Shown here: one piece after another, positions 1-9,112 of the stretch | Numbering within the stretch: position 1 is the first letter of the stretch | Layout of the letters: each line of letters starts with the position of its first letter | Source of the DNA: Tateyamaria sp. ANG-S1 | GTDB lineage: Bacteria; Pseudomonadota; Alphaproteobacteria; Rhodobacterales; Rhodobacteraceae | NCBI RefSeq assembly: GCF_000814025.1 | Contig: NZ_JWLL01000003.1 | Coordinates: 357,595-421,594 of the forward strand | Length of the DNA: 64,000 nucleotides | Direction: 5' to 3' | Made by a program: the position numbers and the translations under genes | Notes under the pieces: model-generated | What the model was told of the DNA's origin: nothing | What the model saw: the letters and a program-made list of their open reading frames with translations, nothing else | Database searches by the model: none

Positions 1-780
1 CGTGTCCCCTTCCGCCACTTCGTCAACGGGCACGGTCACGCGCGTCTCACCGTCCAGCCGGGTCACACGCAACGGCTCCAGGGCCGCCAGATCGGCAGCG
101 GCCGACCGAGCCGCCTGACGCATCCGCTTCTCAAGAACGCGCCCACCCAGAAGGAAGAAGGTCAAGGACAAGGCCGCATCGAAATAGGCATGCTTGCCGC
201 TTTGGGTCGTCTCATAAAGCGACAGTCCACATGCCAGAATAATCGCTAGCGAAATCGGCACATCCATGTTCAGACGCCGCACGCGCAATACGGACCACGC
301 CGACCAGAAAAACGGCTGCGCACAGTAGACAGCCGCAGGCAGCGAAATCGCGGCGGCGATCCAGTGGAAAAAGTCGCGCGTCGCATCCGTCGCGCCAGAC
401 CAGACGGCGACAGACAGCAGCATGACATTCATCATGGCAAAACCCGCAACGCCAAGGCGCATGGTCAGCCCGTCGTCCTGTGCGTGGCGGCCCGCATCGC
501 GCGCCTCGTGCGCCTCGAACCCGATCTCGGCCAGGGCCGCGATCCAGGGGGACGGGTCCATGCCCGGCTCTGCCGAGATGGAGACACGCTTGCGGCTCAG
601 GTTCACACGAGCGGCGGCAATGTCGGTGCGGGTGTTAAGCAGTCTTTCGACCGAACGAATGCAGGCAGCGCAGTGAATGCCGGGCAGGATCAGCTCGTGC
701 GTGGGCAGGCCTGGGTCGCGCCCGACGTTTTCAGCCGCGTCACCGGCAGCGACACAGCCCGGGCAGGATGCAACGGTCAT
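1..780 (-). CDS. ccoI: Copper-translocating P-type ATPase CcoI/FixI, N-terminal part (runs off the left edge)
   Basis: The first 260 residues are in the window and the rest lies beyond base 1. A GIHCAAC heavy-metal-binding motif sits near residues 34-40, followed by a ferredoxin-like metal domain and several hydrophobic segments (about 107-125, 138-155, 175-190, 203-215). An N-terminal CxxC pair (CPGC, residues 6-9) precedes it. CcoI supplies copper for the binuclear centre of cbb3 oxidase at the inner membrane. The ATG overlaps the ccoH stop (ATGA), so translation is probably coupled. The catalytic DKTG and ATP domains cannot be checked. Position in the ccoGHI cluster makes the assignment strong. 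Confidence 0.93.
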   Translation of the reverse strand, partial: MTVASCPGCVAAGDAAENVGRDPGLPTHELILPGIHCAACIRSVERLLNTRTDIAAARVNLSRKRVSISAEPGMDPSPWIAALAEIGFEAHEARDAGRHAQDDGLTMRLGVAGFAMMNVMLLSVAVWSGATDATRDFFHWIAAAISLPAAVYCAQPFFWSAWSVLRVRRLNMDVPISLAIILACGLSLYETTQSGKHAYFDAALSLTFFLLGGRVLEKRMRQAARSAAADLAALEPLRVTRLDGETRVTVPVDEVAEGDT

Positions 781-1232
781 GGGCGCACCCTCAACACCAC
801 GCGCTGGCGGAAGTCCGTGCCATCAGGGGCCACGGCCGCCAAACGCAGGTTCCAGTTGCCTGGCGCCAGTTCGGGGATGGTCGCGACGAACTTTGTGCCA
901 TCATGACGGAAGACGGGAATCATATCCTCGTTCACATGGGTCGCGCGGCCCAAGGTCGCCGCCTGGATATGCGGCACAACCGGGCCGATGTCGTCGTCGA
1001 TGTACAGCGCCAGGATATCGCCAGTCGTCTCAAGCCGGACGTCCCAGCCCAATGCTTCCTGCGCTGCACGTTCCTCGTCAAATACCTGGCTGACCATGTA
1101 GGAATTCCTGGTCTCCAGCCCGGGAAAGGTGCTGACCGCCTGGAACGCCATCGTCAGGTTCACACTGATGATGATGCCAAAGCCTGTGCAGAAGATCGCA
1201 AGCACGTGCCAGCCCTTGAGTTCCTTTATCAT
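777..1232 (-). CDS. ccoH: cbb3 oxidase assembly protein CcoH/FixH
   Basis: A 151-residue protein with one N-terminal membrane segment (about residues 9-28) and a periplasmic domain ending in a beta-rich FixH-type region. Length and topology fit the family, which helps assemble or stabilise the cbb3 oxidase. It starts 3 bases after the ccoG stop and overlaps ccoI by 4 bases, so ccoG-ccoH-ccoI form one operon. No anomalies seen. Confidence 0.93.
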   Translation of the reverse strand: MIKELKGWHVLAIFCTGFGIIISVNLTMAFQAVSTFPGLETRNSYMVSQVFDEERAAQEALGWDVRLETTGDILALYIDDDIGPVVPHIQAATLGRATHVNEDMIPVFRHDGTKFVATIPELAPGNWNLRLAAVAPDGTDFRQRVVLRVRP

Positions 1233-1235
1233 GTC

Positions 1236-2669
1236 TCAGCCCTTTCCGTTAAAGATTGTGGCGACGCCAGCCCGGTCGTCGGTCTCGACGTCTTCGACCC
1301 ATAGGCGCAGGTCAGTGGTTTCTGCATCAGCCGCCGGATCCTGAGGACGCGCGATCACGTAGACACGCGCCTGCATGGTCTCGTTCGCAGGAACAGTCAC
1401 GTGATTGGCAACTTCCCCGTCGCTTTCCACGTCGATGCGCAGAATTTCTTCCGAGGTCAGCATGACCCGGAACGCCCGTGGCTCTGCGGTCAGGTTGCGG
1501 ATGCGCAAGGTGTAGGCGTTGCGGACGGACCCGTCCGATAGGGTCACGAATTGCGGATTGCGCACCGGCTCGACGGTGAGGTCGATGTCCGAGCGAATGA
1601 ACAGCGCATAGACAAGTGCAACACCGATCAACGACCACATCGCGGTATAGAGGATCGTGCGGGGGCGCAGCACGTGCTGCCAGATGGGACGCGGCTTGGC
1701 CCCGTTCGTCTCCGCCTCTTCATCCGAGAGCGCCAAATAGTCGATCAGGCCCCGCGGCTTGCCGATCCGCTCCATCACCTCGTCACAGGCGTCGATGCAG
1801 AGCGCGCAGGTGATGCACTCCATCTGTTGTCCATCGCGGATGTCGATGCCCGCCGGGCATACGTTCACGCAGGCCATGCAGTCGATGCAATCGCCGCGCT
1901 GATCCGCGTCCTCGGCCTTCATATGCTTGCCGCGCGGCTCGCCCCGCCAGTGGCGATAGGCGACGGTCAGCGTGCTTTCATCCATCATGGCGGCCTGAAT
2001 GCGCGGCCACGGACACATGTAGTTGCACACCTGCTCGCGCATGAACCCGCCAAAAACAAAGGTCGTCGCAGTCAGGATCAGAATGGTGGAATAGGCCACC
2101 AAAGGCGCGTCGAAGGTCACCAGATCGCGCGCCAGCGTCGGCGCATCAGCAAAGTAGAACACCCAGGCCCCGCCCGTGGCGAGTGCGATAAAGAACCACA
2201 CCACCCACTTGGTCATCCAAAGGCGAAACTTCTTAAAAGACCACTCCGCGTTCCACAGACGAACCCGCGCATTGCGATCCCCCTCAATCCAGCGTTCAAC
2301 GAGGATAAAGAGGTCCGTCCACACGGTCTGCGGGCACGTATAGCCGCACCAAACGCGGCCCAGCGCCGAGGTGAAAAGGAAAAGCCCAAGGCCCGCCATG
2401 ATCAGCAAGCCAGCAACGAAGTAGAACTCGTGCGGCCAGATCTCGATCCACAGGAAGTAGAAGCGGCGCCCGGCCAGATCGACCAGAACCGCCTGATCGG
2501 GCAGATTCGGTCCGCGATCCCAGCGGATCCACGGGGTCAGGTAGTAGATGGCCAGGGTCACGCCCATGATCCACCATTTCAGGGTGCGGTACGTGCCCTT
2601 CACCCGCCTTGGGAAAATCGGTTCGCGCGGCGCATAAAGCGGCGGCGGAGAAGCCGGAGACTGTGTCAT
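1236..2669 (-). CDS. ccoG: Polyferredoxin CcoG/FixG, cupric reductase for cbb3 oxidase assembly
   Basis: A 477-residue membrane protein. The start at 2669 was chosen over an upstream in-frame start at 2720 because the family begins close to this Met and the FNR box at 2723-2736 then lies about 54 bases upstream. Membrane helices occur near residues 33-45, 80-103, 155-170 and 190-208. Two 4Fe-4S motifs are visible at about 261-271 (CIDCMACVNVC) and 285-295 (CITCALCIDAC). Two further CxxxCP motifs lie at about 108 and 215. The C-terminus is an Ig-like periplasmic domain. CcoG family members reduce Cu(II) to Cu(I) for oxidase maturation. First gene of ccoGHI. Confidence 0.95.
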   Translation of the reverse strand: MTQSPASPPPLYAPREPIFPRRVKGTYRTLKWWIMGVTLAIYYLTPWIRWDRGPNLPDQAVLVDLAGRRFYFLWIEIWPHEFYFVAGLLIMAGLGLFLFTSALGRVWCGYTCPQTVWTDLFILVERWIEGDRNARVRLWNAEWSFKKFRLWMTKWVVWFFIALATGGAWVFYFADAPTLARDLVTFDAPLVAYSTILILTATTFVFGGFMREQVCNYMCPWPRIQAAMMDESTLTVAYRHWRGEPRGKHMKAEDADQRGDCIDCMACVNVCPAGIDIRDGQQMECITCALCIDACDEVMERIGKPRGLIDYLALSDEEAETNGAKPRPIWQHVLRPRTILYTAMWSLIGVALVYALFIRSDIDLTVEPVRNPQFVTLSDGSVRNAYTLRIRNLTAEPRAFRVMLTSEEILRIDVESDGEVANHVTVPANETMQARVYVIARPQDPAADAETTDLRLWVEDVETDDRAGVATIFNGKG

Positions 2670-2722
2670 ATTCGGTTGTCCTGTTCGTAGGCGTACACTG
2701 CACATCAGCGGGCCAATCAACC

Positions 2723-2736
2723 TTGATCTGGATCAA
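2723..2736. promoter_or_regulatory. FNR box upstream of ccoG
   Basis: TTGATCTGGATCAA matches the FNR/FnrL consensus TTGAT-N4-ATCAA exactly and lies about 54 bases before the ccoG start. The fnrL gene is in the same window, so anaerobic activation of ccoGHI is a reasonable inference. Confidence 0.88.
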
Positions 2737-2751
2737 GCTTGGAGGGGGAAA

Positions 2752-2791
2752 TCCCGGTCCCTGCATGGTACGAACAGGACAGAGACCGGGA
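2752..2791 (-). terminator. Hairpin between ccoP and ccoG, candidate terminator of ccoNOQP
   Basis: Arms TCCCGGTC (2752-2759) and GACCGGGA (2784-2791) pair perfectly, with an inner CCTG/CAGG pairing. It follows the ccoP stop on the minus strand and precedes the ccoG FNR box. Only a short T run follows, so termination strength is uncertain. Confidence 0.5.
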
Positions 2792-2862
2792 CCGCCGCGC
2801 ATCGCCTCCAAAGGGGCGCAGATACGCCCGACGCGCGGCGTGGTGAGAAAGCCGCGAGTGTG

Positions 2863-3735
2863 CTACTCGCCGCCTCCCAATTGGTGCAGGTAGAGCGTGA
2901 CGGCCTTGATCTCGAACTCTTCCAGACGCTCACCCCAGGCGGGCATGACCCCGAAACGGGAATAGGTGACTGTCTCGATCAGGGTCTCGCGGTCGCCGCC
3001 ATAAAGCCAGATGGCGTCATTGAGCGTCGGCGCCCCCAAGCTGCGGTCGCCCTCGCCGTTCAGGCCATGGCAGGCGCTGCATTGCTCCTCGAACCAGACC
3101 ATGCCCTGCTGCGCCATGGCCGCGTCATGTTCCTGACCCGATATGGCCAGCACATGTTCGACGGTCTGCGCGATCTCTTCATCCGACAAGATGTCGCCAA
3201 AGGCGGGCATCTCGGACCAGCGAGCATCAGGGTCGGTATCGTTCCGGATCCCGTGGCGCACGGTGAACTCAATGTCCTCAAGCGTCCCGCCCCACAGCCA
3301 CGCATCGTCAAGCAGGTTGGGGTAACCCGCCGCCTGCACACCTGCAGCGCCCTGACCATGGCATTGTGAACAATTTGCCAGGAACACGGACGCCCCCCCG
3401 GCCACGCCAAAGCGGTGGGCCGGATCGTCGGGCGACAGCGTGGACAAATCAGCCGCCGCCAGACGCTCGGACACCTCGGCATTGCGCGCGTTGACTTCGG
3501 CAATCTCCTGCGCCACTTCGGCGCGGGTCGAATGCCCCAGCACCCCTTGCGTGGCCGAGTTGATCAGCGGCCAGGCCGGATAGGCGATGGTATAGGCCAG
3601 ACCCCAAGCGACGGTTCCGTAAAAGGTCCACAGCCACCAGCGCGGCAACGGGTTGTTCAGCTCCTTGATCCCGTCCCACTCGTGACCGGTGGTATCGGTC
3701 CCGGTGACCTCATCAATGTCTTTCTTGTCAGCCAT
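2863..3735 (-). CDS. ccoP: cbb3-type cytochrome c oxidase subunit III (dihaem CcoP)
   Basis: A 290-residue membrane-anchored dihaem cytochrome c. The start at 3735 (MADKKDI) is preferred to an upstream in-frame start because it gives the normal family N-terminus and overlaps ccoQ by only 8 bases. One membrane helix lies at about residues 36-57. Haem c sites are CSQCH (122-126) and CSACH (220-224), each with downstream Met residues that could be axial ligands. CcoP passes electrons from soluble or membrane cytochrome c towards CcoO and CcoN. Last gene of ccoNOQP. Confidence 0.97.
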   Translation of the reverse strand: MADKKDIDEVTGTDTTGHEWDGIKELNNPLPRWWLWTFYGTVAWGLAYTIAYPAWPLINSATQGVLGHSTRAEVAQEIAEVNARNAEVSERLAAADLSTLSPDDPAHRFGVAGGASVFLANCSQCHGQGAAGVQAAGYPNLLDDAWLWGGTLEDIEFTVRHGIRNDTDPDARWSEMPAFGDILSDEEIAQTVEHVLAISGQEHDAAMAQQGMVWFEEQCSACHGLNGEGDRSLGAPTLNDAIWLYGGDRETLIETVTYSRFGVMPAWGERLEEFEIKAVTLYLHQLGGGE

Positions 3736-3931
3736 CTTGCTTGGCCTCCGGTTCTTGCGCGTCAAGATGCGCGTCAGTGTCGTTTCGCAGGGGGATGCCA
3801 GCGGCGTCCTCATTGGCCGCCTTGGCCGAAGGCCGCACTGCGTAAAGGCAGGCCGAGATGTAGAAGAGCATCATGGCGATCAGCGCCCAACTGCCTGCAA
3901 ATTCACGCAGGATCGAGTATGTCGTTTCCAT
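3728..3931 (-). CDS. ccoQ: cbb3 oxidase small subunit CcoQ
   Basis: A 67-residue protein with a single membrane helix at about residues 14-32 and a charged cytoplasmic tail. CcoQ stabilises the cbb3 complex in relatives. It starts 9 bases after ccoO and its end overlaps the start of ccoP, the standard ccoNOQP arrangement. Identification rests on size, topology and position, since the family is poorly conserved. Confidence 0.92.
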   Translation of the reverse strand: METTYSILREFAGSWALIAMMLFYISACLYAVRPSAKAANEDAAGIPLRNDTDAHLDAQEPEAKQDG

Positions 3932-3940
3932 GTTAGCCTC

Positions 3941-4672
3941 CTATCGGGTCGGATCCGGGGTGAAGGTCGAGAAGTCGACCAACGTGCCCAGCATCTGCAG
4001 ATACGCGATCAGCGCATCCATCTCGGTCAGCTCGGGCTGACCATCGAAGTTCGACACCACTGCACCGGGATAGCGTTCGACCAACCCATCCCAATCGCCG
4101 TCAGGATCGGCCTGCACCCGGAAGTCGGCAGATGCCTGCGCGATCATCTCATCGGTGTATGGCACGCCGACAAAGCGGTGAGTGCGCAGCAAATCCTCAA
4201 TCCGCTCTCCGTCGATGACAGCGTCCGCGAGGAAGGCGTATCTTGGCATCACACTTTCAGGCACCACAGATTGCGGGTCCATGAAGTGATCGACATGCCA
4301 GGCATCGGAGTACCGTCCACCGACGCGCGCAAGGTCAGGCCCCGTGCGCTTCGACCCCCACTGGTGCGGGTGGTCGTATTTCGACTCCGCTGCCAGTGAG
4401 TAGTGGCCGTAGCGCTCGACCTCGTCCCGCAAGGGGCGGATCATCTGGCTGTGGCAGACATAGCACCCCTCGCGGATGTAGACATCGCGCCCCGTCAATT
4501 CGAGCGGACTGTAGGGACGCACGCCTTCCACCTCTTCAATCGTGTTTTCGATGTAGAAGAGCGGTGCAATCTCCACGATCCCGCCGACGGACACGGTCAG
4601 CAGCGAGAAGACGAACAAAAGCGTCGGGCTGCGTTCAAGCACTTGGTGGCGCTGAAGAAATCCTTGTTTCAT
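3941..4672 (-). CDS. ccoO: cbb3-type cytochrome c oxidase subunit II (monohaem CcoO)
   Basis: A 243-residue membrane-anchored cytochrome c. An N-terminal helix lies at about residues 17-40 and the haem-binding CYVCH at 70-74, with several downstream Met residues available as axial ligand. The length is typical. It accepts electrons from CcoP and passes them to the CcoN haem b/b3-Cu centre. It lies 12 bases downstream of ccoN in the same operon. Confidence 0.97.
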   Translation of the reverse strand: MKQGFLQRHQVLERSPTLLFVFSLLTVSVGGIVEIAPLFYIENTIEEVEGVRPYSPLELTGRDVYIREGCYVCHSQMIRPLRDEVERYGHYSLAAESKYDHPHQWGSKRTGPDLARVGGRYSDAWHVDHFMDPQSVVPESVMPRYAFLADAVIDGERIEDLLRTHRFVGVPYTDEMIAQASADFRVQADPDGDWDGLVERYPGAVVSNFDGQPELTEMDALIAYLQMLGTLVDFSTFTPDPTR

Positions 4673-4684
4673 GGTTCTCTCTCC

Positions 4685-6310
4685 TTACGCAGCTTGTGCA
4701 GGTTGAGCCGCAGCAACAGGCGCTGCCGGCGGGGCCACCTTGACGGGCGCGCCGCCCCGGATGGTCATCCACATGTTCCAGACCATGATGCAGGCCCCGG
4801 TGAGGTACAGAACCCCGCCCAGTCCGCGCACCACATACATCGGGAACTTCGCGCTCACGGTGTCGGCGAACGAGTTCACCAGGAACCCTTGGGCATCGAC
4901 TTCACGCCACATCAGGCCTTCCATGATGCCGGTCACCCACATGGATGCCGCGTAGAGCACGATGCCGATGGTCGCGAGCCAGAAGTGCCAGTCGATGGCT
5001 GCCATCGAATACATCTGCTTGCGGCCCCACAGGCGCGGCGTCAGGAAGTAGAGCGCACCAAAGGTGATCATGCCGTTCCAACCCAGCGCCCCGGAGTGCA
5101 CGTGACCAATGGTCCAGTCAGTATAGTGGCTCAGGCTGTTGACCGCCTTGATGGACATCATCGGCCCTTCAAAGGTGGACATGCCGTAGAACGCGAGGCT
5201 GATCACCATCATCCGGATGATCGGATCGGTGCGCAGCTTGTCCCAGGCCCCCTGAAGCGTCATCAGACCGTTGATCATGCCACCCCAGGACGGCATCCAC
5301 AGGATGATCGAGAACACCATGCCAAGGGTCGAGGCCCAGTCCGGCAACGCGGTGTAGTGCAGGTGGTGCGGACCGGCCCAGATATACAAGAAGATCAGCG
5401 CCCAGAAGTGGATGATCGACAGCTTGTAGCTGTAGACGGGACGGCCCGCCTGCTTGGGTACGAAATAGTACATCATGCCCAGGAAGCCCGCGGTCAGGAA
5501 GAAGCCCACCGCGTTGTGGCCATACCACCACTGCGTCATCGCATCCTGCACGCCCGAGAAGATCTGAACGGACTTCGAGCCGAAGATCGACACCGGAATG
5601 CTCAGGTTGTTGACGATGTGCAGCATCGCCACGGTGATGATGAAGGCGAGCAGGAACCAGTTCGCGACATAGATATGCTTCTCTTGCCGTTTGAAGATCG
5701 TGCCCATGTAGACGGCAAGGAAGGCAACCCAGACGATGGTCAGCCAGATGTCCACGTACCATTCAGGCTCGGCATATTCCTTGGACTGCGTCGCCCCCAG
5801 CAAGTAGCCGGTCGCCGCCATCACGATGAACAGCTGGTAGCCCCAGAACACGAACCACGCCGTGTTGCCGCCCCAAAGACGCGCGCCACAGGTGCGCTGG
5901 ACGATGTAGAATGAGGACATGATCAGCGCGTTGCCCCCGAACGCGAAAATCACCGCACTTGTGTGCAGCGGGCGCAGACGTCCGAAGTTCGTAAAGGGCT
6001 GGCCCCAATCGAAGTTCAGCGCGGGAAAGGCCAACTGGAAGGCAATGAATACCCCCACCAGAAAGCCGACGATGCCCCAGAACCCCGTGGCGATCACACC
6101 TGCGCGGATCACACCGTCCATGTATCCGGAGGTGTCGACCTGCGGCTTTTCGGTGTCGATCTGGCGGACCTGCCAGATGAACATGCCCAGCGCGATCACA
6201 AAGATCAGCGCGGCGTGTAGCTTGTAGGCCGCATCGTGACCCCAATCCGCTGCAATGGCAGCGAACAGGGCGACAAGGCCAAGCAAAATGAGTTTAAAGT
6301 AGTCCCACAT
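4685..6310 (-). CDS. ccoN: cbb3-type cytochrome c oxidase catalytic subunit I (CcoN)
   Basis: A 541-residue polytopic haem-copper oxidase subunit. The start MWDYF at 6310 is chosen; an in-frame extension to 6391 would run through the leader palindrome. Features include [16 protein letters not shown] in the haem b helix, [18 protein letters not shown] (Cu-B histidine and tyrosine region) and [13 protein letters not shown] (the paired Cu-B histidines). It reduces O2 to water at low oxygen with proton pumping. The leader between FNR box and ATG is about 120 bases. First gene of ccoNOQP. Confidence 0.97.
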   Translation of the reverse strand: MWDYFKLILLGLVALFAAIAADWGHDAAYKLHAALIFVIALGMFIWQVRQIDTEKPQVDTSGYMDGVIRAGVIATGFWGIVGFLVGVFIAFQLAFPALNFDWGQPFTNFGRLRPLHTSAVIFAFGGNALIMSSFYIVQRTCGARLWGGNTAWFVFWGYQLFIVMAATGYLLGATQSKEYAEPEWYVDIWLTIVWVAFLAVYMGTIFKRQEKHIYVANWFLLAFIITVAMLHIVNNLSIPVSIFGSKSVQIFSGVQDAMTQWWYGHNAVGFFLTAGFLGMMYYFVPKQAGRPVYSYKLSIIHFWALIFLYIWAGPHHLHYTALPDWASTLGMVFSIILWMPSWGGMINGLMTLQGAWDKLRTDPIIRMMVISLAFYGMSTFEGPMMSIKAVNSLSHYTDWTIGHVHSGALGWNGMITFGALYFLTPRLWGRKQMYSMAAIDWHFWLATIGIVLYAASMWVTGIMEGLMWREVDAQGFLVNSFADTVSAKFPMYVVRGLGGVLYLTGACIMVWNMWMTIRGGAPVKVAPPAAPVAAAQPAQAA

Positions 6311-6374
6311 TCTCTTTCCTTTGCAAATTCGCACTGATCGCCGTCGCATTGGGGATCCGCGCGCGTCTGCGCAC

Positions 6375-6390
6375 TGTCCCCGCGGGGACA
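6375..6390. repeat. Perfect 16-bp palindrome in the ccoN leader, copy 1 of 2
   Basis: TGTCCCCGCGGGGACA is perfectly self-complementary. It sits between the FNR box and the ccoN start, so it would fold in the ccoN leader RNA. The same 16 bases, 17 counting one flanking C, recur inside glpS at 46910-46925. Role unknown. Confidence 0.7.
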
Positions 6391-6440
6391 ACAGACCTGT
6401 TCGTATGTTGGTGGATTAGGGAAGCGCTGTTTTGCGCGCG

Positions 6441-6454
6441 TTGATCTGGATCAA
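6441..6454. promoter_or_regulatory. FNR box upstream of ccoN
   Basis: TTGATCTGGATCAA, identical to the site before ccoG, lies about 131 bases before ccoN and 12 bases from the end of the universal stress gene. It probably drives ccoNOQP when oxygen is low. Confidence 0.88.
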
Positions 6455-6465
6455 GATACGAAAAT

Positions 6466-6873
6466 TTACCGGATCACATGCACCGCACAGGGCGCATGGC
6501 GCGTCACCCAGGCCGCCGTCGACCCCAGCAAAATGTCCGACAGCGCAGGTTGGTGTGACGGCATCACGATCAGGTCCACACCATGATCTTTTGCATAATC
6601 GGTAATGCTGCGCCCTGTCGCGCCCTCGATCAACGCGCTTTGCGCGTTGGGCAACTCTGCCGCCATCACCTGAAGGCGCGATGCCAGACGCTCGCGGTTA
6701 CCGATGACCAGATCGGACGGAACAAATTCAGCCGCGTAGACCGGGATCTGCTCCAACACATGCAACAGCGTGATCAACGCACCCTCTGACGACAGGTGTT
6801 TGGCCACCTTTTCGGCGCGCGGGTGATCGCGATCTTCCCCGAATGCGACCGGAATCAAAATGTTCTTGTACAT
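6466..6873 (-). CDS. Universal stress protein UspA family
   Basis: A 135-residue single-domain Usp. The start MYKNILIP at 6873 is chosen over an upstream in-frame start because AAGGAGG lies just before it. The N-terminal beta strand and the conserved DLIVMPSHQ...LLGSTAAWVTRHAPCAVHVIR ATP-binding-type C-terminus are present. An FNR box 61 bases upstream indicates low-oxygen induction, as for Usp genes near fnrL and cco genes in other alphaproteobacteria. The exact physiological role is not known. Confidence 0.92.
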   Translation of the reverse strand: MYKNILIPVAFGEDRDHPRAEKVAKHLSSEGALITLLHVLEQIPVYAAEFVPSDLVIGNRERLASRLQVMAAELPNAQSALIEGATGRSITDYAKDHGVDLIVMPSHQPALSDILLGSTAAWVTRHAPCAVHVIR

Positions 6874-6933
6874 AACGCAGCCCTCCTTCGACTCTTCGGT
6901 CAAAAGGGATAGGCCGCAACGCGCAGAGCCGCG

Positions 6934-6947
6934 TTGATGTGGATCAA
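6934..6947. promoter_or_regulatory. FNR box upstream of the universal stress gene
   Basis: TTGATGTGGATCAA matches TTGAT-N4-ATCAA and lies 61 bases before the usp start and 13 bases beyond the fnrL stop. Confidence 0.85.
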
Positions 6948-6959
6948 GAGAGGGTCAGG

Positions 6960-7700
6960 TCAGATCAGCGGGCCGCCATCGGAATCGTCGCCACTCTCCA
7001 GCAGCAACGTTTCAAGATCGGGCACGATGACACTGCGATTGCCATCCAGCTCGATCACGCCGTCTTTGCGCAGACCGGTAAACTGACGACTGACGGTTTC
7101 GATGGTCAGACCAAGGAAGTTCGCCATCGCCTCGCGGCTTATGGGCAATTCGATTCGCGAGGTGTCACCCAGGACATGTCCGTCCGGATGCACGGTCCGC
7201 TTGGCGATCAGCATCAGGAAACTCGCGATCTTCTCGCGCGCCGTCTTGCGCCCCAGAAGCAGCATCCAGTCGCGGGCGGCGTCCAACTCGTCCAGCGCCA
7301 TCTCAAGCATCCGCTCCTGCACATGGGGGATGCGCACAAGCAGGTCCTCGAACGGTTTGCGGTAGAAACAGCAAAGCGTCACGTCAGTCACAGCAGTGAC
7401 ATCATATTGCAGGGTGGACCGGCCCGGACGGCCGATGAAATCGGACGGCAGCAAGAGGCCAACCAATTGCGTGCGCCCATCTTCGATGGCGCGTTCCAGC
7501 GTGGCCGTGCCGCTCACCAGTGAGGCAACCACATCCAAAGCATCGCCGCGCATGGCGATGGTCTGACCAGCAGAATAGGATTTATAGAACTTGATCGCGT
7601 TCAGCTCGACCAGCTCGTCATCATCGCAGCGCGAGCACACCGCCCGGTGGCGGATCGGGCAGCTTGAGCAATTGTCGATGGCCGTCAGCGGCTTGTTCAT
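6960..7700 (-). CDS. fnrL: Crp/Fnr-family oxygen-sensing regulator FnrL
   Basis: A 246-residue regulator. The N-terminal cysteines C11, C14, C22 and C25 can ligate an oxygen-labile 4Fe-4S cluster, with one more Cys at the CCFYRKPFE position (about 118-119). A cyclic-nucleotide-like beta barrel is followed by a winged helix-turn-helix whose recognition helix has the FNR E-x-x-S-R pattern (ETVSRQ). It is divergent from hemN, with an FNR box between them, implying autoregulation. It is the likely activator of the cco and usp promoters nearby. Confidence 0.95.
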   Translation of the reverse strand: MNKPLTAIDNCSSCPIRHRAVCSRCDDDELVELNAIKFYKSYSAGQTIAMRGDALDVVASLVSGTATLERAIEDGRTQLVGLLLPSDFIGRPGRSTLQYDVTAVTDVTLCCFYRKPFEDLLVRIPHVQERMLEMALDELDAARDWMLLLGRKTAREKIASFLMLIAKRTVHPDGHVLGDTSRIELPISREAMANFLGLTIETVSRQFTGLRKDGVIELDGNRSVIVPDLETLLLESGDDSDGGPLI

Positions 7701-7711
7701 CCCGCCCTCCG

Positions 7712-7725
7712 TTGATCTGGGTCAA
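7712..7725. promoter_or_regulatory. FNR box shared by fnrL and hemN
   Basis: TTGATCTGGGTCAA lies in the 59-base divergent gap, 12 bases upstream of the fnrL start and 35 bases upstream of hemN. The half-site facing hemN has GTCAA instead of ATCAA. Its closeness to fnrL suggests repression on that side and activation of hemN on the other, which is inference. Confidence 0.8.
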
Positions 7726-7759
7726 TGCGCATAACAAGCGCTTCACTCACTTTTGCCCC

Positions 7760-9112
7760 ATGAAACACATTTCCGAACTCCGCAAACATGGTCTTTTCGA
7801 CGCACGGGTACCGCGTTTCACGAGCTACCCGCCAGCAAATTGGTTTAGCGAAAAGGTCGACGCGGAATGCGTCCATACCTGGCAGGCCACAGCGCCCAAG
7901 GATGCAAAGATTTCGCTCTATGTCCACATTCCCTTTTGCCGCAGATTATGCTGGTTCTGCGCCTGCCGCACCCAAGGCACGCGCAGCGACGCCCCGCTTG
8001 CCCCATATGTCGAGCGTGTGCTGACCGAAGCCCAGCAAATGCGCGACGGCTTTTCAAACGGGGTGAACACCAAGCGCCTTCATTTAGGCGGAGGAACGCC
8101 GACGATCCTGCCCGCACCCGTTCTCGATCACCTTTTGACCGGGCTGAATGACATCTGGGACTTCGGCGCGCTCGATGAATTCTCGGTCGAGGTTGATCCG
8201 ACGGATGTTGGCCCCAACCGGCTGGCGACACTCAAGGCGCACGGCCTGTCGCGTGCCAGCCTCGGCATTCAGGACTTCGATCCACAAGTGCAGCAGGCCA
8301 TCGGGCGCGAACAATCACGCGACCTGACTGCAAACGTCGTAGATCAGTTGCGCGCATTGGATGTGAACGCACTGAATTTCGACCTGCTCTACGGCCTGCC
8401 CTATCAGACCGAGCAGACGCTCAGCGCAACGCTTGACGCCGCACTGGGGATGGAGCCGGGGCGCATCGCGCTTTTCGGCTACGCCCATGTGCCTTGGATG
8501 TCGAAACGCCAATCGCTGATCCCCAGCGACGCCCTGCCCGCGCCCGAGAAACGCCTTGCACTGTTTGAACTTGCGCGCAGGACGCTACTGGGCCGCGGTT
8601 ACGTCCAGATCGGCATCGACCACTTCGCGCGACCCGACGACGCGCTGGCGCAAGCGTTCTTCAACAAGCGCCTCACGCGGTCGTTCCAAGGGTATACCGA
8701 CGACAGCGCGCCTTACCTTGTGGGGCTCGGCGCTTCGGCGATCTCGACCTATCCGCAGGGCTTTGCGCAGAATATCCCCGTGACAGGCAAATACGCGGCC
8801 CAGGTCGAAGCCGACCAGCCCGCCATGTGGCGCGGCTACGTGCTGACAGAGGCCGATCACATGCGCGCTGACATCGTCGAACAGCTCATGTGTTATCACG
8901 CGGCAACTCTGTCCCTGTCGCAACGGGCTGATCAGATGATCCTGTCCAGCATTCTGCACATCGTCGAAAGGTTCGGCGATGCAGTGTCGTGGGACGGCAA
9001 AACACTGACAATCGCCCGCTGGGCACACCCACTGGTGCGGATGATCGCGGGCACGCTGGCCACAGAACAGACCGAGCAGGCCGACAAGAGGACCTACAGC
9101 GCGGCGATCTAG
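7760..9112 (+). CDS. hemN: Oxygen-independent coproporphyrinogen III dehydrogenase HemN
   Basis: A 450-residue radical-SAM enzyme. The start MKHISEL at 7760 is used; upstream in-frame codons run antisense through fnrL. The cluster motif CRRLCWFC (C60, C64, C67) and a further Cys at 69 match HemN. The HLGGGTPT motif and the C-terminal HemN domain are present. It converts coproporphyrinogen III to protoporphyrinogen IX without oxygen, supplying haem for the cbb3 oxidase. Its stop overlaps the convergent iolG stop. Confidence 0.96.
   Translation: MKHISELRKHGLFDARVPRFTSYPPANWFSEKVDAECVHTWQATAPKDAKISLYVHIPFCRRLCWFCACRTQGTRSDAPLAPYVERVLTEAQQMRDGFSNGVNTKRLHLGGGTPTILPAPVLDHLLTGLNDIWDFGALDEFSVEVDPTDVGPNRLATLKAHGLSRASLGIQDFDPQVQQAIGREQSRDLTANVVDQLRALDVNALNFDLLYGLPYQTEQTLSATLDAALGMEPGRIALFGYAHVPWMSKRQSLIPSDALPAPEKRLALFELARRTLLGRGYVQIGIDHFARPDDALAQAFFNKRLTRSFQGYTDDSAPYLVGLGASAISTYPQGFAQNIPVTGKYAAQVEADQPAMWRGYVLTEADHMRADIVEQLMCYHAATLSLSQRADQMILSSILHIVERFGDAVSWDGKTLTIARWAHPLVRMIAGTLATEQTEQADKRTYSAAI

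Noticed and set aside
4403..5914. 503-codon plus-strand open frame
   Set aside because: Antisense to ccoN and ccoO; its translation is His/Arg-rich with no recognisable motif.
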